A DNA stretch of 64,000 bases. It comes from Siphonodentalium dalli. Lineage: Eukaryota > Mollusca > Scaphopoda > Gadilida > Siphonodentaliidae. Both the position numbers and the translations under genes were made by a program. Below the pieces are notes generated by a model. It was not told the DNA's origin. It saw only the letters and a program-made list of their open reading frames with translations, and searched no databases. Positions 1 through 11,605 of the stretch are shown piece by piece. The stretch is taken from NCBI GenBank assembly GCA_032622095.1, contig CP136061.1:238316609-238380608 (forward strand), in the 5' to 3' direction. Position 1 is the first letter of the stretch, and the number at the start of each line of letters is the position of its first letter.

Positions 1-179
1 TGGAATGGCTCCCTTTGTAAAATGTATTAACGCTGTTTAGTTCCGATAATGACTATTTGCATTGTCGTGAATGTGATTGGCTAAAATGTCCATGCTATGA
101 CATCATTCACTGAGGAGGGCTATAGCCCACCTATAGGCAGATTGAGGAGGGCTGGTCATAGCCCGCCTGGATTTATGAG

Positions 180-340
180 AATGCCAGCCCTGGAAAGCCC
201 ATAACTCCGAAGGCCCGATTCTCCGAAAGCCCATAATTCCGAAGGCCCGATTCTCCGAAAGCCCGATTCTCCGAAAGCCCTAACTCCGAAGGCCCGATTC
301 TCAGAAGGCCCGATTATCCGAAAATCCAAAATGAACTAGA
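180..340. repeat. Short tandem repeat, ~16-bp GGCCCGATTCTCCGAAA units
   Basis: About nine imperfect units alternating GGCCCGATTCTCCGAAA and GCCCATAACTCCGAAG. A related degenerate block with the unit CCGAAGGTCCACTAGT recurs at 618-658, on the far side of the palindrome at 500-593. No coding potential is visible. Confidence 0.75.
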
Positions 341-499
341 ATGCACTCAAAACACCCCCCATTTTGTCGAACATGCACATAGCGAAGGGTATATGCTTAT
401 AGCAGTGGACCGCATAGTTCACGTTTAGACACAATTGCACCCAATCCAACGCATATGCAGTGGTGGTATCAAGCCCGGAAATAAGGTGCCTGACATTTG

Positions 500-593
500 C
501 AGAATGAGGTCCCCAGAGGGTGAATTTAGATATATTACCCCGCGTAGCGACTAGCATCACCAAATTCACCCTCTGCATGGGGACCTCATTCTG
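500..593. repeat. Palindromic hairpin repeat, copy 1
   Basis: The left arm CAGAATGAGGTCCCCAGAGG is mirrored by the right arm ending GGGGACCTCATTCTG, with a ~25-nt loop. A second copy lies at 8005-8095 with a different loop, so this is a dispersed foldback family. The flanks (TGACATTT on the left, its inverse CAGACATTGG on the right) suggest the element extends somewhat beyond the core. The ORF that reads through it on the minus strand is a by-product. Confidence 0.8.
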
Positions 594-660
594 TTCAGAC
601 ATTGGTCGGGTATAGGGCTTCAGTAGTCCGAAGGTTCACTAGTCCGAAGGTCCACTAGTC

Positions 661-2840
661 ATTCCACATATGTCGCATTAGGGCGTTTAAACGCCGTATT
701 ATTATTTTATTTGTGGCGCTACTACTGTGCTTCCGTGAGTAGCTTCACATGAGGTGACGTATATATTATTAAGGAACTGACATGTCTACAAATGTGCTAT
801 AAACATTAACGTTATATACGGCCTCTTTTGCCACAGCAAGATTAATTCTAGTGATAGAATTAAGAACGTTTGAGTCCAGAACTTTCTTCGGCATGGATAA
901 ATAAAGAGCGTTTCTTCAACGGCCCTGTTACTCTACATCCTCACGTGGTAGAAACAAAGCGTGTGTTCATGTCTCAATTCCGTGCGAAAATTCAAAATAG
1001 ACTGAACATATATAGTTCTGACATTAGCAGGTTACACTGGTGTAAATATGGTTCGGAGTGACATCTAGCGGATGCCAGGAGAGAATAAAATAGACACTGG
1101 GCCCTGATTGGTCAATAGCCGTGTGTGCTTTTTGCATAAAAAGATCATCACACCTCTTCCGTATGATTTCCCACAGGTAAAATAGCCATTGGCACAGGAA
1201 TTAACCCTTTGCAGTGAAGTTTGAATTTTTTGGTGGGGTCTAAAATATGACAGTATTTGTATTATGCGGATCTGACCACTAGTTACGAAAACACAAGATT
1301 TAAAGGCGAATTTCCTGCTAGAGGGATTATTTTTGCGTAAAAAGTTTCCCCAAATGTCAATTTTTCAGATTTAAAGAAAATGTTTGACCCCAAATTTATA
1401 TTGCCAACAGTATACGCTAACACGTTAGCACTGAGGCCTACGGAAAACATTTACACCAGTGTAACCAGCAAGGATTGCTCATAGCATATATATGCAACTG
1501 GTATGGCGTAAATATTAACATAGTACATGTATATCACCTTCTTCCAAATTACGTCGTCAAAAGTTAGAAGTTCGAATGAGCCATGTCCGTTTAAACTATT
1601 GTAATATATTATATATATATACAACCGTTACATCGTATCAAACGGTCATTTCGCTTTGCGACATATTGAAATTGAAAAGTTCGATGCTAACTATATATTT
1701 CTGGATAAATTATATGCAAAAAAAAACAAACATGTACCTTAGTAGTGAGAATGTACCACGTTTCAAATCAATAACTAAGAAATATAGCCCCCCCCCCCCC
1801 GTTATTTTTTGGACTTTATAAGGTTCTCTGTCAAAACATCAAAATGTTACCAGGTTTTGTACTGGTGGAATATGATCTCTATGGGAAATGATTCTGATAA
1901 GAAAAATAATCGTTATTTTTGATAAATTACCACTAGTCTGGCTAATCCTAACGAATTGGAGGAAGGTCATTACTCTGTATAAAACTTGAACACAATAGCC
2001 TAATATATTTAAATGTTCTTATTTGTTCTCAAATGGTTGTTATGTTATAAAGTGACCGTCCATAACATTATTCCAAAGGGCCCTTCCGGTCGTTTTTCAA
2101 CAACCAGAGCAGCCATTATTAACATATTTTAGAATATAGATATACACCGGGGTATAATATTTTCCTGAATATTTCATGTAGACACCGGCTTTTCTTCGAA
2201 TCTCAAGAGACCGCGAAAATTATATAATTTGAGTCACATTACGTAACTTTTTTTTTTATTAAAGGCCCACTTAATTTTCTAGTCGCTGATTATTTTGTTA
2301 TAGTGACTTTATATACGGTTTTAATACCAATCTAAATAAAATCTGATTAAAATACTATAATTCATCACTATTTGAAACATCTGTGTCTCAGAGAATGCCC
2401 ATGTGCAGAGAAATAGAAAACTGCTGAAATCATAGAATGACTTTCCCCCTTTGCCTCCCATAATGCAACAGAATTTAAACTTTTTCAATGGAAAGGTAAA
2501 AACTCTATCTTTAATATATAGAGTTATTCCCCTGCATTGAAAATAATTCTGCTTTTTACTGCAATCTAGATGACAGAACGCGTTGGCAACTCAACAAAAA
2601 CAACATGTCCACAGTGTATTACACCGGATAAGTTGATAATATAATGTTTTGGAGCTTCCTCTTTCAAATGGTATATAACATGGCATATATTTTATATAAT
2701 GTAATCTGGGGGTTCAAAAATTAAGTAGGCCTTTAACAGCATCACTTTGTTCAACCGACATCATAGCTAGATCCGCAAGATCAGGGTGATCGGTCACCAC
2801 AGCACAATAATATATATCTCAACCTGGAAATTACAAAATC
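661..2840. other. Unassigned AT-rich non-coding DNA
   Basis: No convincing exon, RNA gene or known repeat is visible. It contains a poly-C run at about 1788-1800 and a candidate MITE at 1027-1469, listed separately. ORFs here are short and lack codon structure. Confidence 0.5.
1027..1469. mobile_element. Candidate MITE with 21-bp terminal inverted repeats
   Basis: Left end GCAGGTTACACTGGTGTAAA (1027-1047) is matched with one mismatch by the inverted right end (1449-1469). The interior is non-coding. No target-site duplication is obvious, so the boundaries are provisional; a chance or secondary inverted repeat cannot be excluded. Confidence 0.4.
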
Positions 2841-2844
2841 TTAA

Positions 2845-3319
2845 AGGGGTACTGTACGCCATTTTCATTAAATTTCCGGTGACAACAACGATCTAATATC
2901 GATAATATATAGAAACATAAGTAATTTGAGTCGAAGATGTATTCTGTAAACGCTCAGGTTAATAGGCTATCTTAAAATTTAATAATTTAAAAGTTAATAA
3001 TTTGATATAAATTGAATTTATGACTGGAGCCATAAAATGGCGTCAATTAAATTACGAATTACCGTAATCAAAAACAGTAATTGAGGGATACTGGATTGTT
3101 AAACCGATCGCACACACGATCGCTTAAAATATTATGATGATACGGGGAGAACACTCAAGCCACTCACTGACTAGCGACGATACAATAACTTAAATGATTA
3201 TATGGGACTAGTATGCATATAATATAACTTTTATTTGATTCATTTGGTTGAAAACTTTACAAAAATTACTCGACAACGACAATTTGTATTTTTGCATTCC
3301 GGTAAATTTGTCATCCGTA
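2845..3319 (+). mobile_element. TTAA-type MITE (AGGGGTACTGTAC family), right end lost in the gap
   Basis: TTAA (2841-2844) is followed by AGGGGTACTGTACGCC. The next ~230 bp align with the intact element at 38312-38957 (shared AATTTCCGGTGACAA-like and CTGGAGCCATAAAATGG-like segments). The inverted right terminus is not seen before the assembly gap, so this copy is truncated, rearranged, or runs into the gap. Confidence 0.7.
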
Positions 3320-3419
3320 NNNNNNNNNNNNNNNNNNNNNNNNNNNNNNNNNNNNNNNNNNNNNNNNNNNNNNNNNNNNNNNNNNNNNNNNNNNNNNNNN
3401 NNNNNNNNNNNNNNNNNNN
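3320..3419. other. Assembly gap of 100 N
   Basis: Exactly 100 ambiguous bases, the usual placeholder for a gap of unknown size. ORFs spanning it are artefacts. The gap sits at the edge of a minisatellite foldback element, a likely cause of assembly failure. Confidence 0.99.
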
Positions 3420-4029
3420 TGTAGGTTATACCAGTACACACACGTGTTGCTTTATTGCCATGGGCGAGGGATATGTGTATATAGCGAGTGGCTATATGGC
3501 CATGGGTGAGGTGCATATGCATACATGGAGTGACTATACTGACATGGCTGTGTGTATTAGTATATCTTAAGTGGCTATTCGGCTATGGTGTGACAAATAG
3601 GGATACAGGGATTGACATGGCCAATGTTGAGGTGAATATATATACAAGGATTGACCATGATCGTGTATGAATGTTTTGAATAGGTACACACGGGGGTGAC
3701 TATATGGCCACAGGTCAGGTGAAGGAATATACCAGGTAACATGGGTGAGGGTATGTGTATGAAGCGAGTGGCTATATGGCCATTGGTGATGTGCATATGT
3801 ATACCGGAGTGACTTTATGGTCATTGTTGTGGTGTTGATGTATATATTGATTGACTATTTGACCATGCGTTTGGAGAATAGGTATACAGGGGATGACCTT
3901 GTGGCCAATGGTGAGATGAATGGGTATACAATGAGTGACTATATGGTTATGGGTCATGTTTTGGAGTATACCCGGTGTGCCTGCACTGTGACGCGTGGCT
4001 GTATGGTCATCCGTGGTCATGGGTCAGGT
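3420..4029 (+). repeat. 42-bp minisatellite, left arm of foldback element A
   Basis: Degenerate units of the type GAGTGACTATATGGCCATGG followed by a GGTGAGGTGNATATGTATAC half, period ~42 bp. The block is the inverse of 54990-55560 in copy B. Because 42 is divisible by three and the unit lacks stops in several frames, it gives long meaningless ORFs with a 14-residue repeat. Confidence 0.85.
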
Positions 4030-5337
4030 TAGTCCAAGACCGCTTGCATACCAATCCTACCACACGACTTACGCCCACGATCTGTGGCGGGAATCTGTGG
4101 TGTATTTTACTCGATTTACCTAGCAAATCAATACATGATGCTATATACATCGGAAAGGCTTACATCTTATGGTCACAATGGTGTATAATAATCTAACTTT
4201 AATGTTAAATTACACATAGAATATTCCGGTTGATTGCCATAAACATCGATTTGTTTCTCTGTTTGTTTACGTTTTAACCGAAAACCGAAGTGGTCCGAAT
4301 AAGTTCGGCATAATCCGCTGTCTGTTCTGGGAATTCTACTTTCCGTTTCTATATATAGCGCGGGTTTTCCGAACAAAAATGTCGAAAACCGATCGCCCGA
4401 AAGTCCAGTTTTCTATGTGCTTTCAGAACAATTCCCGCACTAAAAACTTAATGACATAATGGAGGATCAGAACGGTAGTTTTGTTGACAATTTTCGCAAG
4501 CAACTTGTCAAAGTTGGAGCAAATTAGAACTCTTGTGTCTGACTTTCCATCCGTGTGATTTTCATCCATGTGCATTTTGACTTTCGTGTTGATAAAATAA
4601 TCGGAGAACCGAATCACACAGTTTCGAAATATAGTTCTTCCGTTTTAGTGGGACTTTTCAAACTTAAGGTTAAAAATTTATACAAATTTTGTTTGATTTT
4701 TTGTGTGCTTAACAAGAGCAGTATATTGCTCTGTTCGCTTAGTATATATCTTAATTTCGCCGAAGTCCACCAAATGTGGGGAAATGTAGCACCATATTAT
4801 TTATTCTAATACTCGTTGTGTTTACACTGTTTTAAACTTTGAGAGGGTTGTAATTCCCCGTAATTTATTGAATGTATTACATTTATATCTTCAATGTTTA
4901 ATTAATCTATTTATTATTTTATTTATTGACACACATAATTACGATTACAATGGAGAATTCTTCGTAATTTGCGTTGTTGTCCAAAATCTACGGAATATTT
5001 TCAACGGAAAATGCCGAACACAGTTCGCGAGGTCAACCGAGTTCGCATACTTTTAAAAAATTGTAAACATTGAGGTAAATGTCTCTTTTCGCATTAAATT
5101 ACCGTTTTAAATTCACAACTGATGTGGGTTTCAGATAAAATAGCATGTCTTCTGCGGAAAATATCCGTTTATTGTCGCAATTGTGATATTTTATTTCATA
5201 TAATTGTGGTTTTATTTGAGCGGGTCACTAACGCTTAAGCCGTGTCATAAGCGAGCATATAGGGCGGGTCTTGGACTAAACGCCAGCATCGCCATCCCAA
5301 TATCTTAGCTGGTTTTAGTACAAGAAGACTTGGACTA
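4030..5337. mobile_element. Non-autonomous TIR DNA transposon with 9-bp target duplication
   Basis: The minisatellite is interrupted exactly between two copies of GGGTCAGGT (4021-4029 and 5338-5346). The insert begins TAGTCCAAG and ends with its inverse CTTGGACTA. A second internal copy of the terminal motif lies at 5263-5278 (GCGGGTCTTGGACT). The uninterrupted sequence in copy B (near 54640, ATGGTCAGGTGTACGTG) matches the expected empty site. The 1.3-kb interior has no transposase ORF. A 9-bp duplication fits Mutator-like or Merlin-like elements, and 8 bp would fit hAT; the superfamily is not decided. Confidence 0.8.
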
Positions 5338-6150
5338 GGGTCAGGTGTACATGTATTCAGTGGGTCACTATATTGTAATGGCTGTGGTGTTTATGTATAT
5401 ATGTAATGACTGTGTGATAATGGGTGGCTATCGCTTTCCACGATATGACATGACCTCTCTGTTGATTAACATATCATTGAGTTATTGTGGAAAGCGATAG
5501 CCACCCAAGGTACACATGTACAACCCACCCATTACTCCAGTCACTCCATATGTACATAAACACCACCACACAAATGACAACATAGTCACCCACTTTATAC
5601 ACGTACATGTACTAGTACACCTGATCATACAGCCATACTTGGTTATACCCGTACATACCACAAATGACGATACAGCCACGAGTCACCATGCTTGAACACC
5701 AGGTATACACCTACACCGACACATATAGTCACTGTATGTATACATATTCACTACATTCACGATCATACAGTCACTCATTGTATACATATTCACCTCACCA
5801 TGGACCATACAGCCACTACGTGTATACCTATTCACCATACCCATGACCATAGAGTCAATCCAGGTATACATATACACACCACCAATGGCGTGCCCTTCCA
5901 GATATACCAATATCCGCACATACGACCACTCATAAGTTCCATACTTGCCATACTCATACACGCCATCCATGATAATAAATCTACTCCCCATACACCACCA
6001 ATGATAACACATCCACAACATATATAAATATACGTCCCACCGTTACCAACAGGGCACTCTATATATACCCACACATCATTCATGACCATACAATAACTCC
6101 CTGTATTATCTACTACCTATTATCCTCATCTATTATCATAGAGTAACTCC
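5338..6150. repeat. 42-bp minisatellite with palindromic centre, foldback element A
   Basis: A short forward minisatellite (5338-5421) runs into a perfect 20-bp inverted repeat, GGGTGGCTATCGCTTTCCAC (5422-5441) with its inverse at 5487-5506. Inverted minisatellite units follow to about 6150. The same centre occurs in copy B at 54741-54873. Overlapping ORFs on both strands here are translations of the repeat, not genes. Confidence 0.85.
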
Positions 6151-7378
6151 CTGGCTGCCATCATGTCTTCCACCCTGCATCCAGTTGATAAATTTTTATT
6201 ATAATGGGTCAGAATACCCACATATCATGGTTCATCTCAGTTCCGTCTCAAAGTTCTGCCCATTTCCTTTCAATAATATGGCCAGAATCACAAAAGAGGT
6301 TCTCCGCAAAATTCCATACTGCAACTTTAAAATGAATTTGTCATGCCCATACGGAACTGGGACAAACATAATAGAACGTAGTTGTCAGTTAATTACATTG
6401 TAACTAACACGTACAATAACCAAGTGAGTCACAATTTGCCACCTTTTTCGGATAACGCAGAGAATAATGTTCAGGATACGTTAACTTTTAACTTTTAACA
6501 AATTTGGTTGCCATTTTGGAAGCCATCTTGAGCAATTTAGTATATAAACACTGTAGTGTGACACATTTAAGATAGACCAAAACAATAAACACCTTTCAAT
6601 CCAAAGATAGTTACATGTTACTTGAACAAATGGTCCAACCCTGAAAAGTTAATTTTTGCCGATATTTATGTCAAGTTTGTGAGAGAAAAATCCAATATTT
6701 CTGGTGATGTCAGTGGTGACAATAGTAAAAATGATCCATGGTGCATCAGACATGTTAGTATGCGATGTATAGAAAACAGATTAGCCAATTGTGTACATCA
6801 ACCACAACTTGTAAGCGATTGCAGGACACCCTGGGGCAATATTTACCATTTTCCATATTTTGGCGGCCATTTTCGCAGCCATTTTGAGCCAAGGTAAGAT
6901 TTATGGTTCCAGAGATTTGGAATATTCATAGGTAATGATATGCCTCACTTACATTACAATGTTCCTTTTCATTTGTTGTTGAAATATGACTAGAATCCCA
7001 ATTGTGATTTTTTGTAAAATTTTGTACTGCGTTCTGTAAAATCGAATTTTTGAGGGATCGGAAGGGGTTAGGACCCCAATAATTGCATATTTAATTGCTC
7101 CAATGATCATTTAATATACAAAACACAAAATAAAGTTGCATTACTCAACCAGTTCCAAACAGCATGAATTGATCTAGAAGATATTTGTGAAAAAATGTCA
7201 TATTTTCAACTTCCGGTGGCCATTTGGCGGCCATCTTGGATGGTGATTTTCAATTTTGGCCCAAAAAAGTGTCATTATGTCTTAGCTTCACGAAAATATA
7301 TACATTTATATACATTTTACAAGATTTTCCCGCTATAATTTTCATAAAACTGGCTCACTTATAGTTCTAGAAAATGGA
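6150..7378 (+). mobile_element. Right terminal arm of foldback element A
   Basis: The arm starts near CCACCCTGCATCCAGTTGAT and is collinear with 56545-57590 of copy B. It ends with a segment (about 7090-7378) found in inverse at the left end of copy B (53968-54240), so this segment is the element's terminal inverted repeat. It contains several GGCGGCCATCTTGG-type motifs. No transposase is seen; the ORF at 6622-6897 is not conserved as a protein between copies. Confidence 0.75.
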
Positions 7379-7499
7379 TCGGGTTGTGGGGGGGGGGGGG
7401 GTACAAGTCTCGTTATTATCAGAAAACGACATGAATATATATTTCGTAAGTTGATCGTATCGATTTAGGGATGTATTGGTTGTAATAGTGCAACGTTCC

Positions 7500-7990
7500 A
7501 GGGGTGTGCGCACATACACACACGTTGGACGAATGCAATCATGTAAATAAAAGTGATTTTTTACGTTTTGAGGGGTGACCCGATGACCCCCTTCTTGACT
7601 TAAAACCCCAGGAAAAGTTGCTTCTTAAGTTGTGTTTTTATAATTAGTATATATCAAAGTACTTTGAGACCAAAAATTATGGATGTACGCGAAAGTGTAA
7701 ACAAAAGTGAAAAATCACGTTTTGGGGTTCAGCATGGGACCCCCTTTCTTATCTGAAAACCCCAGGAAAAACCCTTTCTTAAGTTGTGTTTTCTTAATCA
7801 GTACACTTAGGAGTATCGTCAAACCAAAATGCATCGATGTACGCAGAAGTGTAAATAGAAGTGATTTTTGGCACTTTTTGGGGTTCAGCGCAACTTAAGA
7901 AATCTGTTTTTCAGAATGTTCCATTATTGGTACCAACTTTAGGGGGTCAAACCTTTTGTACGCAAAAGTGTAAATAGAACATATGCAGGC
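7500..7990 (+). repeat. ~155-bp tandem repeat, three diverged units
   Basis: The landmark GTACGCGAAAGTGTAAA recurs at ~7684, 7839 and 7958. The segment CCCCAGGAAAA followed by CTTAAGTTGTGTTTT recurs at ~7607 and ~7762. Spacing is ~155 bp. Non-coding. Confidence 0.75.
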
Positions 7991-8004
7991 TCCCTAACTA
8001 TACA

Positions 8005-8095
8005 CAGAATGAGGTCCCCAGAGGGTGAATTTGGTGATGCTAGCCCGCATTGCAGGATTGTGTCATTAAATTCACCCTTTGGGGACCTCATTCTG
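8005..8095. repeat. Palindromic hairpin repeat, copy 2
   Basis: Same arms as 500-593 (CAGAATGAGGTCCCCAGAGG and its inverse), with a different loop and one arm indel. Apparent ORFs on both strands through it are by-products. Confidence 0.8.
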
Positions 8096-8289
8096 AAAAT
8101 GTCAGACACTATGTTCAGGCTTGTCTGTTCGAATATTATGTTCTTAACCACCAGTATCCAGTTGAACTCATTATACCCTGATTTTGCAAAGAAAACTTAG
8201 GGGGTATATTGGATTGAATTTGTCAGTCTCTATGTCAGACTGTTCTCCCATCCATCCATCTGTCATTATGTCTCTATCCGTCCATCAAT

Positions 8290-9240
8290 TGTTTTCTTCT
8301 CCAGATACATATTAAAGACCAAATGGGTTTATATATTTAGGTGTGGATGTCCCCCAGGTGACTCACATTCAGATTTGTTCAAATGAGTTCATCAGGTCAA
8401 ATAGGTGAGAAGTCAGGGCCATAACTCTTTCCTTCCATAGTAATTCTTAAAACAATTTCTTCTCAAGAACCATCTGGGACTATTTAGATTATGTTTGGTA
8501 TGGATGGTCCTTCAGTGACTGGGGTTTAGATTTTTTTCAGATTTGGGGTCATTTTAGGAAAATCAGTTCAGTTCAACTCTTAAAATCTAATGTCTGAAAT
8601 TACCAAATGAATGGATCTCATAGATGGGGATTCACGTTTGTTCAAATAGGGGCGGAGATAAGAGATTTAATTATCAACCAGCCACCCTACCTGTGCTCCG
8701 GCGGAGCTATAGTCATCACTCCTCATCCGTCCATCGTCTGTCCGTCCATCCGTCCGACAACAATTATTTGAACATATTCTCCTCTGGAACCATAAGACCA
8801 AATGGGTTCATATTTGGTGTGGATGTTCCCTAGGTGATTCTCATTCAGATTTGTTCAAATGCGGTCACTGGGTCAAATAGTTGCGAAACCAGGGCCATAA
8901 CTCTTTCCCACCATAGTAATACTTTTAAACATCTTCAGAACAATAAGACCGAATGGTTTCATATTTGGTGTGGATGGTCCCTAGGTGACTCACATTCAGA
9001 TTTGTTCAAATGAGTTCACTTGAAATAGTTGCGAAGCCAGGGCCATAACTCTTTCCCTCCATAGTATTCTTAAAGTGAATTCTTCTCAAATACCATCAGG
9101 CTATATGGGTTCATATTTGGTATGAAGGATCCTTGGGTGACTGGGGTTCAGATTTGTTCAAATCAGGTCACTGGGTCAAATGTGGTCGGGGCCAGGGACA
9201 TAACTCCAAATTTTTTGTTTTAGATTTAACTCTTTAGATA
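8290..9240 (+). repeat. ~155-bp tandem repeat array, about six diverged units
   Basis: The recurring landmark TCATATTTGGTGTGGATG appears (in variants) near 8329, 8493, 8808, 8957 and 9113. It is associated with CAGATTTGTTCAAAT and GGGCCATAACTCTTTCC. A CCATCCGTCC-rich block sits at 8225-8290 and again at 8725-8760. Sequences of this style are common in intronic and intergenic repeats of molluscs. Non-coding. Confidence 0.7.
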
Positions 9241-9449
9241 TCTACTTCTTTTAAAGTGATTATGAAAAGTTCTGACTGTTGTGGTCTCCAGAGTCCCAGT
9301 CTTTGCAGTCTGATGAGCGACCCCACAGACATTGACTGTCTTGTTTATAGCAGTTATTCATTTCCATTCAATTTGTATATTTGCTGAGAATGCTGTTTGG
9401 AAAAGTTTCCATCTAAAACTATGATTAAAGTCTTGTTTTTGACATTGTT

Positions 9450-11400
9450 AGCTGAACTTTACTCAGTAAAGTTTGAGCTATTGCCATGGCTTGGTATCCG
9501 TCGCCTGTGTGTGTGTATGTGTGCATGCATGATTCGTCAACAATTTCATTTAGCACAGGCTACAGGTCGTACCTTTGGTCGGATCATTATGAAATTTGTC
9601 AGGGGCGTTGACATTGACATGTAGATGGGAACGAGTTGGGGTCATTCGGCATAAAATCATGGCCGCCAGCGGCCATCTTGGATTTCAAATTCAATCAATT
9701 AGCACTGGATACAGGCCGGAGTGTTCGTCTGATCATCATGAAATTTGTCGTGGAAGTTAATATTGACATGTAGATGGGAACAAGTAATTTTGGGGTCGTT
9801 CGGCCAAAAAACATGGCCGCCAGCAGCCATTTTGGATTTTACTCTTTGCATGACTAAATCCTTTGGCATGGGCTACAGGTCGACCTTTAGTCGGATCATC
9901 ATGAAATTTGTCATGGATGTTAACAATGACATGTAGATGGGAACGAGTCATTTTGGGGTCATTCGGCAAAAAAACCTGGCTGCCAGCAGCCATCTTGGAT
10001 TTTACTCTTTGTATGACTAAATCCTTTGGCACGGGCTACAGGTCGTACCTTTGGTCAGATCATTATGAAATCATTATGAATACGAGTCATTTTGGGGTCA
10101 TTCGGCATAAAATCATGGCCACCAGCGGCCATCTTGGATTTCAAATTCAATCAATTAGCACTGGATACAGGCCGGAGTGTTCGTCTGATCATCATGAAAT
10201 TTGTCGTGGAAGTTAATATTGACATGTAGATGGGAACAAGTAATTTTGGGGTCGTTCGGCCAAAAAACATGGCCGCCAGCAGCCATTTTGGATTTTACTC
10301 TTTGCATGACTAAATCCTTTGGCATGGGCTACAGGTCGACCTTTAGTCGGATCATCATGAAATTTGTCATGGATGTTAACAATGACATGTAGATGGGAAC
10401 GAGTCATTTTGGGGTCATTCGGCAAAAAAACCTGGCTGCCAGCAGCCATCTTGGATTTTACTCTTTGTATGACTAAATCCTTTGGCACGGGCTACAGGTC
10501 GTACCTTTGGTCAGATCATTATGAAATCATTATGAATACGAGTCATTTTGGGGTCATTCGGCTAAAAATCGTGGCCGCTAGCGGCCATCTTGGATTTCAA
10601 AATTCAATCCATTAGCACAGGCTACAGGCCGGAGTGTTCATCTGATCATCATGAAATTTGTCGTGGAAGTTAATATTAACATGTAGATGGGAAACGTGTA
10701 ATTTTGGGGTCATTCTGCCAAAAACCATGGCCACCAGCAGCCGTCTTGGATTTTACTCTTTGCATGACTTAATCTTTTGGCAGGTCATACCTTTGGTCCG
10801 ATCATCATGAAATTTATCATGGATGTTAACATTGACATGTAAATGGGAACGAGTCATTTTGGGCTCATTCGGCAAAAAAACATGGCTGCCAGTGGCCATC
10901 TTGGATTTCAAAATTCAATCCATTAGCATGGGCTACAGGCCGTACTCTTTGTCTGATCATCATGAAATTTGTCATTTAATAATGTCATTGCATGACTAAA
11001 TCTTTTGGCATGGGCTACAGGTCGTACCTTTGGTTGGATCATCATGAAATTTGTCATGAATGTTAATATTGACATGTAGATGGGAACGAGTCATTTTGGG
11101 GTCATTCGGCCATAAAACATGGCCGCCAGCAGCCATCTTGGATTTTATTCTTTGCATGACTAAATCCTTTGGCACAGGCTACAGGTCGTACCTTTGGTCG
11201 GATCATCATGAAATTTGTCATGAATGTTAACATTGAAATGTATGTAGATGGGAACGAGTCATTTTGTGGGTCATTCGTCCATAAAACATGTCCACTGGGA
11301 GTCATCTTGGATTTTACTCTTTGCATGGATAAATCCTTTGGCACACGTACTCTACAGTCCACTTTCATTGGAAAACATAGCCATCAGCAACCATCTTTGA
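9450..11400 (+). repeat. ~150-160-bp satellite with 456-bp higher-order unit
   Basis: About 12 units share the core GACATGTAGATGGGAACGAG, then GGGGTCATTCGGC, then a GCCAGCAGCCATCTTGG-like block. Two 456-bp blocks (about 9625-10080 and 10081-10536), each of three units, are almost identical, showing a recent higher-order duplication. Open frames on both strands are repeat translations; the two identical 91-residue minus-strand frames are a direct result of the duplication. The block may be part of the large intron upstream of the HSPA12-like exon. Confidence 0.85.
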
Positions 11401-11605
11401 TAGTCTAGTATTACTTAGACCTTTCAACTTTCCGCATTCCTAATCGCTCCATTGACTGTAGCACATGAAATTATTCCCTTTCCAAGTTGAGCTACAGTGT
11501 CATTGACACTTTAGCTACAGTGTCATTGACACTTTCATTATTGTTATATAATATGTTTCATGTGGTCTTCCGATAGTATATATTCCTTCATGTGGCACTA
11601 TATGT

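Noticed and set aside
3208-3570. Two ORFs spanning the N gap
   Set aside because: About a third of each translation is undefined residues across the 100-N gap.
9757-10488. Two identical 91-residue minus-strand ORFs
   Set aside because: Produced by the 456-bp higher-order duplication of a non-coding satellite.
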